Assembly: GCA_964415605.1 (NCBI GenBank)
Contig: CAYQBA010000047.1
Span: forward strand, 1-26,753
Origin: UCB3 sp964415605
Lineage (GTDB): Bacteria; Chloroflexota; Anaerolineae; Epilineales; Epilineaceae
Direction of reading: 5' to 3'
Length of the DNA: 26,753 bases
The notes below the pieces were generated by a model, which did not search any database, had not been told where the DNA came from, and worked only from the letters and a program-made list of their open reading frames with translations. Below, piece after piece: positions 7,835 through 16,533 of this stretch. The translations under genes were made by a program, and so were the position numbers. Position 1 is the stretch's first letter. Each line of letters begins with the position of its first letter.

Positions 7835-10707
7835 TCCACTTTCCCCCTCTTCGACCTCGCGGGCTGCGGTGCGGCCCGGTCCTCGAGAAGACAGGTCGGC
7901 GGGCCTTGGTGTGCGTGGTGGCGACCTGGCTGGCCGCCTCCGGTGCGCCGGGCGCTCCACGCGTCGACGCGGGCGCCCCGGTCGACCCTCCCCTGGTCGA
8001 CGGCGCCGTCGGCCAGATCGGCGGCGCGACGACGGCCGTGACCGTGGCGACGACCGAGGCCGGACCCACGGCGTTCGCGGTGGTCGGCGCCCGCGTTGTC
8101 GCCTACGACCTGCGCGATCCGCGCGCCCCCCGCCCAACCGGTCACACGGGCGTGCTGCCCGAGGTTCCCGAGGCCGTCGCCGTCGACAACGGCCTGCTTT
8201 TCGTCGGCACGCGCGCAACGGCCGGCAGCGGACCGACGGGCGAGCGCAGCGCGGCGCGCCTTTGGGTGTTCGACCTGCGCGTGCCAGCTCGGCCGGTCGC
8301 CGGCGTCGCGCTCGACACCGGCGAAGTCGGCGCCATCGCGGTCGCGCGTGCCTTCGCGTTCGTGCTCGTCGATGACGGGCTGGTGGTCGTCGACGTCAAG
8401 GACCCGCGCCGGCCTTCGGTCGTGGCCACCGCCACCTTCCGCACCGCGCCCGCCGGCGGCGCGCCGTGGCACCCAGGTGCGCTCCTCGTAACGGCCGACG
8501 GCGACGGCGTGATCGCCGCCCATCCCGCCGGCCTCTTCGCCGTCGACACGCGCGACCCTCTCCAGCCTCGCCCAAGGGCACTCGGCGCAGATCATGCGCC
8601 GGCCTTCGGCCTCGCCCGCGCCGGCGATGTCGTCTGGGCCACGCGGGGGCCCCAAGGCATCGACGTCGTCGATCTCGCGCACCCGGACGGACCGACCCTC
8701 GTCGCCACCCTCTCCGCCGGCGCCGGAGCCGACGCGCTCACCACCTCCCCGAAGGCCATCGCGGCCGCCGGGAACACGGCGGCGGTCGTGGATGGGGACG
8801 GGCGGTGGATGGTGGCGCTGGACGTCCGCGATCCGCGCCGCCCCCGGCTCACCGGCCGGACACGGCTGGCCGCGTTCCCGTCCACCCAAGCCGGCGTCGC
8901 CATCGCCGACGACCACGCCGTCGTCGCCCTGGGCAGTGCCGGACTGTTCACCGTCGGCATCGCGGCCGAGGTTGCCCCCACCACGCCGTTCGGGCCCACC
9001 GAGCCCATCCTGCCGCCGCTGGACCACATCAGCACAGGACCACCGTATGTCTACGCCGCCGCCGGGCCGGCCGGGCTTTACGTCGTCGACACGGCCGCCA
9101 GCCCGTGGCGTGTCGTCGGTGCGTGGCGCGGCGAGGTCGGACAGCCCGACGGATCGGCGCGCCCCGTCGCGATCCGCGGGGTGCAGCACGTGGACGGATA
9201 TGTGTTCGCACTGACCCGGGACGACGGGCTGTGGGTGTTCGACGTCCGCGATCCCGCATCGCCCGAGCCGGTCGGTGGAGGCCTGCCCCTCCCCCGCCTC
9301 GACACCGTCGGCGCGATGGCCGTGCGCGAGGGGCACCTGTACGTCGGGGATGGCGATGGATCGCTCCGCGTGTTCGACATCCACGACCCGGCCCGCCCCG
9401 TCCCGGTCGCCGTGCGCGCGGGCTTTGGCATCGCCAGCCTGGCGATCGTCGGTCGGTTCGCGTACGCCACGGCCGCCGGGGCCTTCAACATCGGGCACCT
9501 GCACGTGTTCAATGCCACCGAGCCGGCCAGTCCGCGCTATGTACGAACGCATGACTTCGACGTGTTCTTCAATCGCCTGAGCGGCACCGGCGGCCACCTG
9601 TACCTTTCCGGCGGATACGGCGACCTCGCCGTGCTATCGCTGGCCAACCCCGCGGTGCCCGTCGAGGTGGCCCGGCTGAAGCACATGGTGGTCGGACGTA
9701 CCGACGTCGCCAACGGGCGACTGATCGCCGCCCAGCCGTCGCGGGTCGAGGTGTTCGACGTCCGCGAACCCGCGCGCCCGCGTCTCCTCGGCCCGTTTGC
9801 GCTGCCGTGGGGCCGCAGCGATTGGGTCGGGACAAGCGACGTCACCGTCGCAGGCAGCGCCGTGCTGCTGCTGCGGCACGAGGCCGGGTTGTTCAGCCTC
9901 GACGAGGGCCGGCTGCCCAGGCCAGTCAGGGCGAGCCAGTACCTGCCGCTCGCGCTGACCGGCGGCACGGAGACCGGCCACGATGTGGATTTCGGCGGGG
10001 CGGCGGGGCCGAGAGCCCCGGAGGGATGCGCCGACATCGCTCTGGCAACGGTCCGCGTCACCGTTGTGGTGGACGCATCCGGCCCGATGTGGCAGCCCTT
10101 TCACGCCATGGCGCCGCGTGCCGAGACCCGCCTGGTCGCCGCCCAGGCGGCGCTGCGCAGGGTCGCCGTCGCGGTCCGCGACCGGCCGATCGCCGTCGGC
10201 CTCGTCCGGCTTGACCGTCAGGCCGAACGCGCGCCCGGCACCCGCGACCCGGTCAAGCTCGAACGGGCGATCCGGGCCATCGTCGCGGGACGCGCCCCGG
10301 ACGGCGGCGACGAGACCGGGCGGCTCGATCTCGCGCTCGCCGCGGTGAGTCGCGACCATCGTGACGATTTCCTCCAGCCGGTCGTCGAGGTCTCCCCGAC
10401 GCGTGTGCCCCCCACCGGCGCGGAACGCCTCGCCGATGCGACACAGGGCATTTCGGTCCGCCGCCACGCGATCCTCGTGCTTGCGCCCGGCGCCGACGGC
10501 GAGATCACACCGGCCGTGATCGACCGCGCGGCGCGGCTGCGATCCGCCGGCATCGACCTGCGGGCAGTCGTGGTGGGCGCCATCGCCGATCGAAGCATCG
10601 GTGCCATCGTCGGCAGCGCCGATCGCGTGGCGCATGCCGGCGACGCCGACGCGCTCGCGGCCGTGCTCATGCGCTGGGCGCGTGAGATCAGCGGGTGCGA
10701 AGGCTGA
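7831..10707 (+). CDS. Exported LVIVD beta-propeller protein with C-terminal VWA-like domain
   Basis: 958 residues from GTG at 7831, preceded by GGAGGT at 7820-7825 and overlapping the previous gene by 4 nt. A hydrophobic segment near residues 24-38 suggests export. Residues ~50-730 are many repeats of the LVIVD type (PF08309): short strands ending in motifs such as VVAYDLRDPRAPR, LVVVDVKDPRRPS, LWVFDVRDPASPE and VEVFDVREPARPR, which should fold as one or two beta-propellers. Residues ~742-958 look like a von Willebrand factor A domain: VRVTVVVDASGPMW at the first strand, later RHAILVLAPGADGE and IDLRAVVVGA. The metal-site motif, usually DxSxS, reads D748-A-S750-G-P752, so the second serine is proline and metal binding may be impaired. 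Likely a surface protein for protein-protein contacts, co-expressed with the sigma/anti-sigma pair. Substrate unknown. Confidence 0.78.
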   Translation: MIHFPPLRPRGLRCGPVLEKTGRRALVCVVATWLAASGAPGAPRVDAGAPVDPPLVDGAVGQIGGATTAVTVATTEAGPTAFAVVGARVVAYDLRDPRAPRPTGHTGVLPEVPEAVAVDNGLLFVGTRATAGSGPTGERSAARLWVFDLRVPARPVAGVALDTGEVGAIAVARAFAFVLVDDGLVVVDVKDPRRPSVVATATFRTAPAGGAPWHPGALLVTADGDGVIAAHPAGLFAVDTRDPLQPRPRALGADHAPAFGLARAGDVVWATRGPQGIDVVDLAHPDGPTLVATLSAGAGADALTTSPKAIAAAGNTAAVVDGDGRWMVALDVRDPRRPRLTGRTRLAAFPSTQAGVAIADDHAVVALGSAGLFTVGIAAEVAPTTPFGPTEPILPPLDHISTGPPYVYAAAGPAGLYVVDTAASPWRVVGAWRGEVGQPDGSARPVAIRGVQHVDGYVFALTRDDGLWVFDVRDPASPEPVGGGLPLPRLDTVGAMAVREGHLYVGDGDGSLRVFDIHDPARPVPVAVRAGFGIASLAIVGRFAYATAAGAFNIGHLHVFNATEPASPRYVRTHDFDVFFNRLSGTGGHLYLSGGYGDLAVLSLANPAVPVEVARLKHMVVGRTDVANGRLIAAQPSRVEVFDVREPARPRLLGPFALPWGRSDWVGTSDVTVAGSAVLLLRHEAGLFSLDEGRLPRPVRASQYLPLALTGGTETGHDVDFGGAAGPRAPEGCADIALATVRVTVVVDASGPMWQPFHAMAPRAETRLVAAQAALRRVAVAVRDRPIAVGLVRLDRQAERAPGTRDPVKLERAIRAIVAGRAPDGGDETGRLDLALAAVSRDHRDDFLQPVVEVSPTRVPPTGAERLADATQGISVRRHAILVLAPGADGEITPAVIDRAARLRSAGIDLRAVVVGAIADRSIGAIVGSADRVAHAGDADALAAVLMRWAREISGCEG

Positions 10708-10826
10708 GCGGAGCCAGCCGACGCAGGACATTCGAGCACTCGCGCCCCACGCCGCGGCACCGGCACGCGTCCGTCCCCGCCCACGCCCCGCAGGCCAGCC
10801 GTCGGGCAGGCGTCGGGCAGATGCGC

Positions 10827-10855
10827 TTGCCGGCGCGCCGCCGCGCCGTTATGAT
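10827..10855 (+). promoter_or_regulatory. Sigma-70-type promoter upstream of the transglutaminase gene or a small RNA
   Basis: TTGCCG at 10827-10832 (4 of 6 consensus bases) is separated by exactly 17 bp from TATGAT at 10850-10855 (5 of 6). Transcription would begin near 10862, some 140 nt before the transglutaminase start, leaving a structured leader in between. Confidence 0.55.
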
Positions 10856-10876
10856 TGAACCGTGCCAGCCGTCAGG

Positions 10877-10945
10877 GCAGTAAGATCACTGCAGACCGCC
10901 GCCCCGCGGAACACGGCATCGCCGTGCGCACGGGGCGGTTTGCGT
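10877..10945 (+). terminator. Double-hairpin leader ending in a terminator-like stem
   Basis: A small hairpin, GCAGT/ACTGC at 10877-10892 with loop AAGATC, is followed by a longer structure. In that structure CCGCCCCG at 10899-10906 pairs with CGGGGCGG at 10931-10938, with an inner CACGGC/GCCGTG stem (10912-10926) and loop ATC. It ends in TTTGCGTT, the same kind of short T-tract that follows the hairpins at 14859 and 17824. It may terminate the upstream operon, act as an attenuator for the transglutaminase gene, or end a small RNA of roughly 80 nt begun by the promoter at 10827. Confidence 0.5.
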
Positions 10946-11001
10946 TCCGGGCAGCAGCTTGCCCGCCGCCGATCGCTGAACACCAGAACGATGAGTGGCG
11001 C

Positions 11002-13013
11002 ATGTTGAACAAACCCCCATCCGGTTGGGCCAGCGTCGTGCTGGCCGGCATGATGCTGTTGACCGTCGCGTGGTCCATCGAGGCCGCGCAGCCGTGGCCC
11101 GGCATCGGGATCCTCACGCCCGTCGTCATCGGCGGCGTCATCGTCGGCGCGATCCTCGGCGCGCAGCAGCGCCTGCCGACCGGCCTGTGCCATGCCTGGA
11201 GCATGGTCACCGGCATCCTCACCACGGTCGTGGCCGCCGCGTTCGCCATCCACACCTTCGAGACCGCGCCCGCCGCCGCCCTGGCCCAGCTCTCCACCTA
11301 CGAGCGAATGGAGGTCGTGCGCGACTGGTACCTCGCGTGGATCGAGCTCGTGCGGATGCCCACGCCCAGCTACGAGGCCATCCAGCCCACGCTCGCGTAC
11401 GCGCCGGCCCACCAGAACGACCTGGCGCACCTGTTCTTCGCCGTCACCATGGCCATGCTGATCTGGCTCCTCAGCTACATCTGCACGTGGTTCATCGTCC
11501 GCTACATGAGCTGGTGGGGGGCGGTCCTCCCCAGCGGATTCGCGCTCGTCTTCAACCTCGTCAACGCTCCCTCCGAAGAGCGCCACCTGGTGTACCTCAC
11601 GTTCTTCCTCCTGTGCGCGCTCCTGCTGGCCACCCAGACCTACCTCGCGCTGCAGACCCAGCGCTGGCGGCGCGAGCGCGTGGGGTACAGCCCGGACATC
11701 GGGCTCGACTTCCTGCGCGACGGCCTCATCGTCGCCGTCGCCGTCCTGGGCCTGAGCTGGCTCCTGCCGTCCCAGCTCGCCAGCACGGCCGTGCGCGACT
11801 TCATGCGGCAGCTGACCGCCAGCCCGCAGCGCACCGTCGCCCAGCGCGTCAACCAGTGGTTCCCCAACCTCGCCTATCCGACCCGCGGCGGCGGCAACGC
11901 CTTCGGCAGCGAGATCGGCCTGCAAGGCGCGCTGCAGCTCGGCGACGCCGTCATCTTCGACGCCACCCTGGCCACCGGGAGCCCGGCGCCGCGCTACTGG
12001 CGGCAGGCCGTGTTCGACACCTACGACGGGACAGGCTGGAAGCGCACCGCCGCCAAGGTCGCCGAAGGCGCTCCCGGCGCCCTCGACATCGGCGTGGACT
12101 ACGCGCTCACCGTCCCCGTGACCCAGACCATCACGACCTACCAGCCGGCCACCACCCAGCTCTACGCCGCGCCGCAGCCCGACCGGTTCGACCTGCCCAT
12201 CCGCACCGAGGCGGCCGAGAGCGACCTCGACGTCCTGACCGTCGAGAGCGTGGCGCCGCTGGCGGCGCAATCGCGCTACACCGCCGTGTCGCGCCTGTCG
12301 CGCGCCGACGTCGAGAGCCTGCGCAACGCCGGCGACGCCGACCCCGGCTGGATCCGCGAGCGCTACCTCCAGGTCCCCGACAGCCTGCCCGAGCGCGTGC
12401 GCGACCTCTCGGCCCAGCTCACCGTCGGCGCCGTCGACCGCTTCGACGCCGCGGCCGCCATCGAGGCGTATCTCCGGCAAATCCCGTACAGCGAGTCCAT
12501 CAACACCCCGCCGGAGGGCATCGACCGCGTCGAGTGGTTCCTGTTCGACGAACAGCGCGGCTATTGCGACTACTACAGCTCCGCCTTCGTCATGCTGGCG
12601 CGCGCGGCCGGCATCCCGGCACGCGTCGCGGCCGGCTACGCCACCGGCGAGCGCCAGCCCGACGGCATCACCTACCGGCAGCGCGCGTACAACGCCCATA
12701 CCTGGCCCGAGGTGTACTTCCCACAGTTCGGCTGGGTAGAGTTCGAGCCCACCGGCAGCGCCGGCCACCCGCCGATCGACCGCCCCGCCAATCTGGCCGA
12801 AGCCGCCGGCGAGAATGCCCAGGACCCGTCGGCGAGCGTCGACGAGACCACCGACTTCCTGCCCGAGGATGAACGGATGGCGCGCGGCGACGCCCCGGCG
12901 CCCGGCCAGCCGGCCGGCGCGGCGGCCGCGCCGGCCGCGACCACCAGCCTGCCGATCGGGACGCTGCTGGCGATCGCCGCGGCAATCGCGGCGATCGCCG
13001 GCCGTGGCTGGGG
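11002..13013 (+). CDS. TgpA-like membrane transglutaminase, N-terminal and core part (interrupted by gap)
   Basis: From ATG at 11002 (preceded by a GAGTGG-like ribosome site; the frame is open further upstream) about 670 residues are readable before the 10-N gap. The N-terminal ~270 residues hold several transmembrane helices (for example ASVVLAGMMLLTVAW, LTPVVIGGVIVGAIL, FAVTMAMLIWLLSYI, LVYLTFFLLCALLLA). A long extracytoplasmic region follows. The transglutaminase core contains GYCDYYSSAFVMLARAAGIPAR with catalytic Cys522, NAHTWPEVYFP with His566, and FEPTGS with Glu582 where the family often has Asp. A further membrane helix (LPIGTLLAIAAAIAAIAG) lies just before the gap. The architecture matches TgpA/DUF3488-type transglutaminases, which are membrane proteins with a periplasmic or external papain-like domain. 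The usual neighbours (MoxR ATPase, DUF58 protein) are not in the window. Confidence 0.85.
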
Positions 13014-13023
13014 NNNNNNNNNN
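13014..13023. other. Assembly gap (10 N) with poor-quality flank
   Basis: Ten Ns interrupt the transglutaminase gene. The sequence just after the gap has an 11-G run (13046-13056) and a 13-C run (13068-13080), which are unusual for this contig and probably error-prone. The coding frame differs on the two sides, as expected if gap length is arbitrary or bases are wrong. Confidence 0.95.
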
Positions 13024-13085
13024 CCGGCGCCCCGGCCCCGCGGGCGGGGGGGGGGGCGGCCCGGCCGCCCCCCCCCCCCCTGCCT

Positions 13086-13466
13086 TTGGGGCCGGTGCGG
13101 GCTTCCGCGGGGAAATTCGGGCCCATCGCCGGCCTTGGCTGGGTCACGTGGGAGCGCCCCTTGCGCGGCCTCAGCCCGGCCGAGGGCATGTTCGCGCGCC
13201 TCGTCCGCGTGGCGAGCTGGCTCGGCCTGCGCCCGCGGCCCAGCGACACCCCGCACGAGTACGGCGAGCGCCTGGCTGCGTCAATCTCCGACACCGATGC
13301 GGAGATTTCCACGATCGTCGACGCGTACGTACGCGAGCGGTTCGGGCGGCGCCCGTCCGCCGACGGCGAGTCCGGCCGACTGGCATCGGCCTGGCGGAGC
13401 GTGCGCGACCGACTGGTTCGGGCCGCGATGCCGCTCGGATGGCGCCGCGTGAAGCGCCGCCGCTGA
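13086..13466 (+). CDS. C-terminal DUF4129 part of the same transglutaminase gene
   Basis: About 126 residues in a different frame from the upstream part. The segment LSPAEGMFARLVRVASWLG then LRPRPSDTPHEYGERL and AEISTIVDAYVRERFG is the cytosolic DUF4129-like tail that normally follows the last membrane helix of TgpA-like transglutaminases. Its position directly after the gap shows it belongs to the gene that starts at 11002. The ATG at 13086 is only the first in-frame ATG after the gap, not a real start. The stop is TGA at 13464-13466. The frame change is best explained by the gap and the adjacent homopolymers, not by a biological frameshift. Confidence 0.75.
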   Translation: MGPVRASAGKFGPIAGLGWVTWERPLRGLSPAEGMFARLVRVASWLGLRPRPSDTPHEYGERLAASISDTDAEISTIVDAYVRERFGRRPSADGESGRLASAWRSVRDRLVRAAMPLGWRRVKRRR

Positions 13467-13502
13467 GATCCGCCGCGGGGCGCCGGACACGTGGCCCGCA
13501 TC

Positions 13503-13531
13503 TTGCTTACCGCATGCCGCCCGCATATACT
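13503..13531 (+). promoter_or_regulatory. Sigma-70-type promoter of the parvulin lipoprotein gene
   Basis: TTGCTT at 13503-13508, a 17-bp spacer, and TATACT at 13526-13531 (5 of 6 consensus). It predicts a leader of about 140 nt before ATG 13677. No gene is visible in 13467-13676. Confidence 0.5.
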
Positions 13532-13676
13532 CGCGGGCTTGGGACGGCTCCCGGCGCCGACGGCGCCGTGCCCCGGCACCGCGCACGAGACGCGGCCGGC
13601 ACGCGCCGGCGACGCGCCCCGGATCCGGACAAGACGGACGAACGACGGACGAACCACGGAGTGGGAGAGATCGACC

Positions 13677-14765
13677 ATGCGTCAATGGACGGCCCTTGCG
13701 ATCACGCTGACGACCGGCATCGCGCTGGCGGCATGCACGGGACAAGACACCACGCCATCGAACGACGACGCCGGCGGCGCGCCGACCACGGCATCCGACG
13801 CGGGCGAGACGACGGGCGCCACGCCCGTGGCGGGCGACGCGCCCGTCGGGGGTGACACCGGCGCCGGCGCGACCACCGCGCCAGACTCCGAAGCCGCCAG
13901 CACGGGCGGGGCGAGCGCCGACGAGATCATCGCGACGGTCAACGGCCAGCCCATCGCGTTGAGCGAGTTCCAGCGCCAGGCGTTCGACACGCAGCGCTAC
14001 TTCGTCGACCAGGGCGGCATCGACCCCAACACCGAGGACGGGCAGAAGCAGCTGCTGTTCCTGCGCCGCCAGGTGTTGAGCGACATGATCAACCAGACCC
14101 TGATCGAGCAGGCGGCCGCCGAGCTCGGGATCACGGCGACCGACGACGAGATTCAGGCCAGCCTCCAGAAGTACATCGACGAGCTGGGCGGCGAGGACAA
14201 GTTCGAGCAGTCGCTGGCCGACACCGGCTCGACGCGCGAACAGGTGACGGCGATGGAGCGGGCCGGCATCATCGGCAAGAAGATGCTCGACCAGATCGCC
14301 GGCGACGTGCCGACCACGGCGGAGTTCGTGCATGCCCGCCATATCCTGTGCAAGTCCGCCGACGCGTGCCAGGACGCCCTCCTCCGCCTCGACGGCGGCG
14401 AGGACTTCGCGGCGGTCGCCAAGGACGTGTCGGAAGACCCGACGACGCGTGACCGCGGCGGCGACCTCGACTGGGTCACCCGCGGCATGCTGCCGAGTCA
14501 ACAGCTCGAGGACGCACTGTTCGGGCTGGAGGCCGGCGCACGGTCCAACGTCGTCCAGACTGATTTCGGCTTCCACGTGATCGAGCTGATCGAGCGCGAT
14601 CCGGAGCGGGCGCTCGACGAGGCGCAGCGGACACGGCTCAAGGAAAAGAAGCTGATCGCGTGGCAGGACGAGCGGCGCAAGGCGGCCAAGATCGAGATCA
14701 TGGTGGACGACCTCAAGGATGCCGCCAACCCCGTGCCCGCCGCCACGACGCCATCGGGGACATAG
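13677..14765 (+). CDS. Lipoprotein peptidyl-prolyl isomerase, parvulin type (PrsA/SurA-like)
   Basis: 362 residues from ATG at 13677, preceded by GGGAGA. The signal peptide ends in the lipobox L17-A-A-C20, so the mature protein should be lipid-anchored outside the membrane. Residues ~21-80 are an Ala/Gly/Thr/Asp-rich linker. Residues ~80-215 form the SurA-N/chaperone-like helical part (IIATVNGQPIALSEFQRQAF, then VLSDMINQTLIEQAA). Residues ~216-310 are the parvulin rotamase domain: HARHILCKS, GGEDFAAVAKDVSED, GGDLDWVTRGML, and the terminal FGFHVIELIER. The two rotamase histidines typical of parvulins are present. A CKSADAC pair could form a disulfide. The role is folding of secreted proteins. 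It has its own promoter and is followed by a hairpin before the next gene. Confidence 0.9.
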   Translation: MRQWTALAITLTTGIALAACTGQDTTPSNDDAGGAPTTASDAGETTGATPVAGDAPVGGDTGAGATTAPDSEAASTGGASADEIIATVNGQPIALSEFQRQAFDTQRYFVDQGGIDPNTEDGQKQLLFLRRQVLSDMINQTLIEQAAAELGITATDDEIQASLQKYIDELGGEDKFEQSLADTGSTREQVTAMERAGIIGKKMLDQIAGDVPTTAEFVHARHILCKSADACQDALLRLDGGEDFAAVAKDVSEDPTTRDRGGDLDWVTRGMLPSQQLEDALFGLEAGARSNVVQTDFGFHVIELIERDPERALDEAQRTRLKEKKLIAWQDERRKAAKIEIMVDDLKDAANPVPAATTPSGT

Positions 14766-14858
14766 GGCATTCGTCCCCACCCGGCAACCACGGGTTCGAA
14801 TCGTCGATCGGGACGCGACGCCGCCGGTGGGGCGGCCAGCGAACGGATCGAGGGTCTG

Positions 14859-14890
14859 ACGCACGGCACAGGTGACTGTGCCGTGCGTTT
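14859..14890 (+). terminator. Perfect 13-bp hairpin with GTGA loop
   Basis: ACGCACGGCACAG (14859-14871) pairs perfectly with CTGTGCCGTGCGT (14876-14888) around a GNRA-type loop, GTGA, and runs into TTTGCG. It probably terminates the parvulin transcript. It ends only 6 nt before the ribosome site GAGGAG (14895-14900) of the next gene, so it could also affect that gene's expression. Confidence 0.7.
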
Positions 14891-14908
14891 GCGCGAGGAG
14901 ACAACACG

Positions 14909-15541
14909 ATGGAGATCATCTGGCATGGCCGCGGTTGCGTCGAGCTGCGGGCCGGCGGCGGCGTGGTCGTGACCGACCCCGCCGAGGCGATCGGGGGGGC
15001 GCGTCTGGCGAACCTGAAGGTCGAGATCGCCACCTTGAGCACGCCGCCGACGCCGACCGGCGCCGAGCTGCCCGTCGGTGGCACCCCGTTTATCGTCGCC
15101 GGCCCGGGCGAGTACGAGGCCCGCGGGGTGTTCCTCATCGGCGTCGACACCGCCGTGGCCGACAAGCCCGGCGCGCCGCGCAACACCGCCTACTGCCTCG
15201 ACCTCGACGATGTCACCGTCTGCCACCTCGGCCACCTCGGGCATCGCCTGACGCAGGGTCAGCTCGAGGCGCTCGGCGTGGTCCACGTGCTCCTCGTCCC
15301 GATCGGCCCCGGCGACGGCGCGCTCAGCCCGGCCGACGCGCTGGAGGTCGTCAACCAGATCGAGCCGGCCATCGTGATCCCGCTGTACGACCCCGCCGAG
15401 CCACCCGGCAGCGGGGGGCCGATGGACCGCTTCGCCAAGGAGCTCGGCGCCGTCGACCTCGAGCCGCGCGCCAATCTCAAGGTCGACGCCACCCGGCTGC
15501 CCGAGGAGCCCCAGGTCGTCCTGCTCGACCCCGTCCCATGA
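14909..15541 (+). CDS. MBL-fold protein with degenerate metal site (probable pseudoenzyme)
   Basis: 210 residues from ATG at 14909, 8 nt after GAGGAG. The whole length follows the small MBL-fold hydrolase family (Lactamase_B_3 type): VVVTDPAEAIGG, then AGPGEYEARGVFLIGV (64-79), RNTAYCLDLDDVTVCHLG, LTQGQLEALGVVHVLLVPIG, and a C-terminal LPEEPQVVLLDP. The metal ligands are largely gone. The N-terminal GHSCF-type His is R8. The HxHxDH motif is replaced by STPPTPT (44-50). The usual LGDLGH is LGHLGH with His109 for Asp. The final IPMHY-type His is lost in IPLYD (157-161). It therefore probably cannot hold the normal di-metal centre and may be a binding or structural protein. Function unknown. It precedes a HAD gene by 40 bp, probably in the same transcript. 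Confidence 0.78.
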   Translation: MEIIWHGRGCVELRAGGGVVVTDPAEAIGGARLANLKVEIATLSTPPTPTGAELPVGGTPFIVAGPGEYEARGVFLIGVDTAVADKPGAPRNTAYCLDLDDVTVCHLGHLGHRLTQGQLEALGVVHVLLVPIGPGDGALSPADALEVVNQIEPAIVIPLYDPAEPPGSGGPMDRFAKELGAVDLEPRANLKVDATRLPEEPQVVLLDPVP

Positions 15542-15581
15542 CCACGCGCGCAGGGGCGGTCCGCCACCGGCCGGCACGCGG

Positions 15582-16352
15582 ATGACGCCCGCCACGATCG
15601 TTCCACGCGCCGGCGGCGACCCGCCGCTGCGCGCGGTGATCTTCGACGCCGGGTTGACGTTGATCCGGAGCGTCACGCCCATGTCCGAGGTGGCGGCCGA
15701 GGTCCTGGCGGGCGCGGGCATCGCGTTCGATCCCGACGCGCTGGCGGCGGCGATGGCGCGGGCGGAAGGCCACCTGGAAGCCACCTGGCACCACGGAGAC
15801 TGGTGGGCCAGCGAGCTGACCGTGCGCGAGCTGTTCGTCACGGCCTACCGCATCGGGCTCGACGCGCTGCCGGGGTTCGGCAACGACCCGGTGCGCGCCG
15901 AGCGTCTGGCGGCGGACATCTACGCGGCCTTCCACGACATCCGGCACTGGGCGGCGTTCCCGGACGTCTTGCCGACGCTCGAGGCGCTTCGCGCCGCGGG
16001 CGTGACCATGGGCGTGATCTCCGACTGGGGCCATGGCCTCGAGAGCATCCTCCTGGAGCTCGAGCTCGGCGATTACTTCGCGTTCCTCGTGGTCTCGTCG
16101 CGCCTGGGCATCAGCAAGCCGCACCCCGAGGTCTTCCGCATGGCGCTCACGCGCATCCACGTCCCGCCCGCCAGCGCCGTCTACATCGGCGACACCTACA
16201 TCAAGGACGTCCTGGGCGCGCGCGCCGCCGGCCTGACCCCGGTGCTTCTCGACCGGGCCGGGCGCGCGGCCAACCCAGATTGCGCGACGGTCCGCGAGCT
16301 GACGGGCGTCCTCGACCTGGTTGGCATCCCACCCGCGGCGCCGCAGCCGTAG
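15582..16352 (+). CDS. HAD-superfamily hydrolase (subfamily IA-like)
   Basis: 256 residues from ATG at 15582; the ribosome site is weak. Motif I is VIFDAGLTLI with nucleophile Asp22, but the acid/base position two residues on is Gly24, not Asp, as in a subset of HAD proteins. A helical cap follows (~35-120, HLEATWHHGDWWASELTV). Motif II is MGVISDWG, motif III is the Lys in GISKPHPEVF, and motif IV is YIGDTYIKDVLGARAAG. The tail reads TPVLLDRAGRA, typical of phosphoglycolate phosphatase-like HAD enzymes. Most such proteins dephosphorylate small metabolites; the substrate cannot be named here. It probably shares a transcript with the MBL-fold gene just upstream. Confidence 0.85.
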   Translation: MTPATIVPRAGGDPPLRAVIFDAGLTLIRSVTPMSEVAAEVLAGAGIAFDPDALAAAMARAEGHLEATWHHGDWWASELTVRELFVTAYRIGLDALPGFGNDPVRAERLAADIYAAFHDIRHWAAFPDVLPTLEALRAAGVTMGVISDWGHGLESILLELELGDYFAFLVVSSRLGISKPHPEVFRMALTRIHVPPASAVYIGDTYIKDVLGARAAGLTPVLLDRAGRAANPDCATVRELTGVLDLVGIPPAAPQP

Positions 16353-16381
16353 CGCGGCGGCGGGACCGACGATCCCATCCG

Positions 16382-16387
16382 TATAAT
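16382..16387 (+). promoter_or_regulatory. Consensus -10 element before the NHL lipoprotein gene
   Basis: TATAAT, a perfect match, lies about 147 bp upstream of ATG 16534 and just after the HAD stop. No good -35 is visible at 16-18 bp upstream, where the sequence is GC-rich. Confidence 0.4.
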
Positions 16388-16533
16388 TGCCGTCAGCTCA
16401 CTGCCGTCTGCGTGGCACCTGGCCGGTCGCGCCGGGCGTCGACGTGGGCGGCTCGCCACCCCCGAACCCCGGCCCCCGCCCGCCCCCCCCCCGCGCCCCC
16501 CGCGACCCCGGCCGCCCAACAGAGAGAGACCCG

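Noticed and set aside
14792..14802. GGGTTCGAATC resembles a tRNA T-loop
   Set aside because: The flanking bases do not form a T-stem, no acceptor or anticodon arm is present, and the upstream space is coding.
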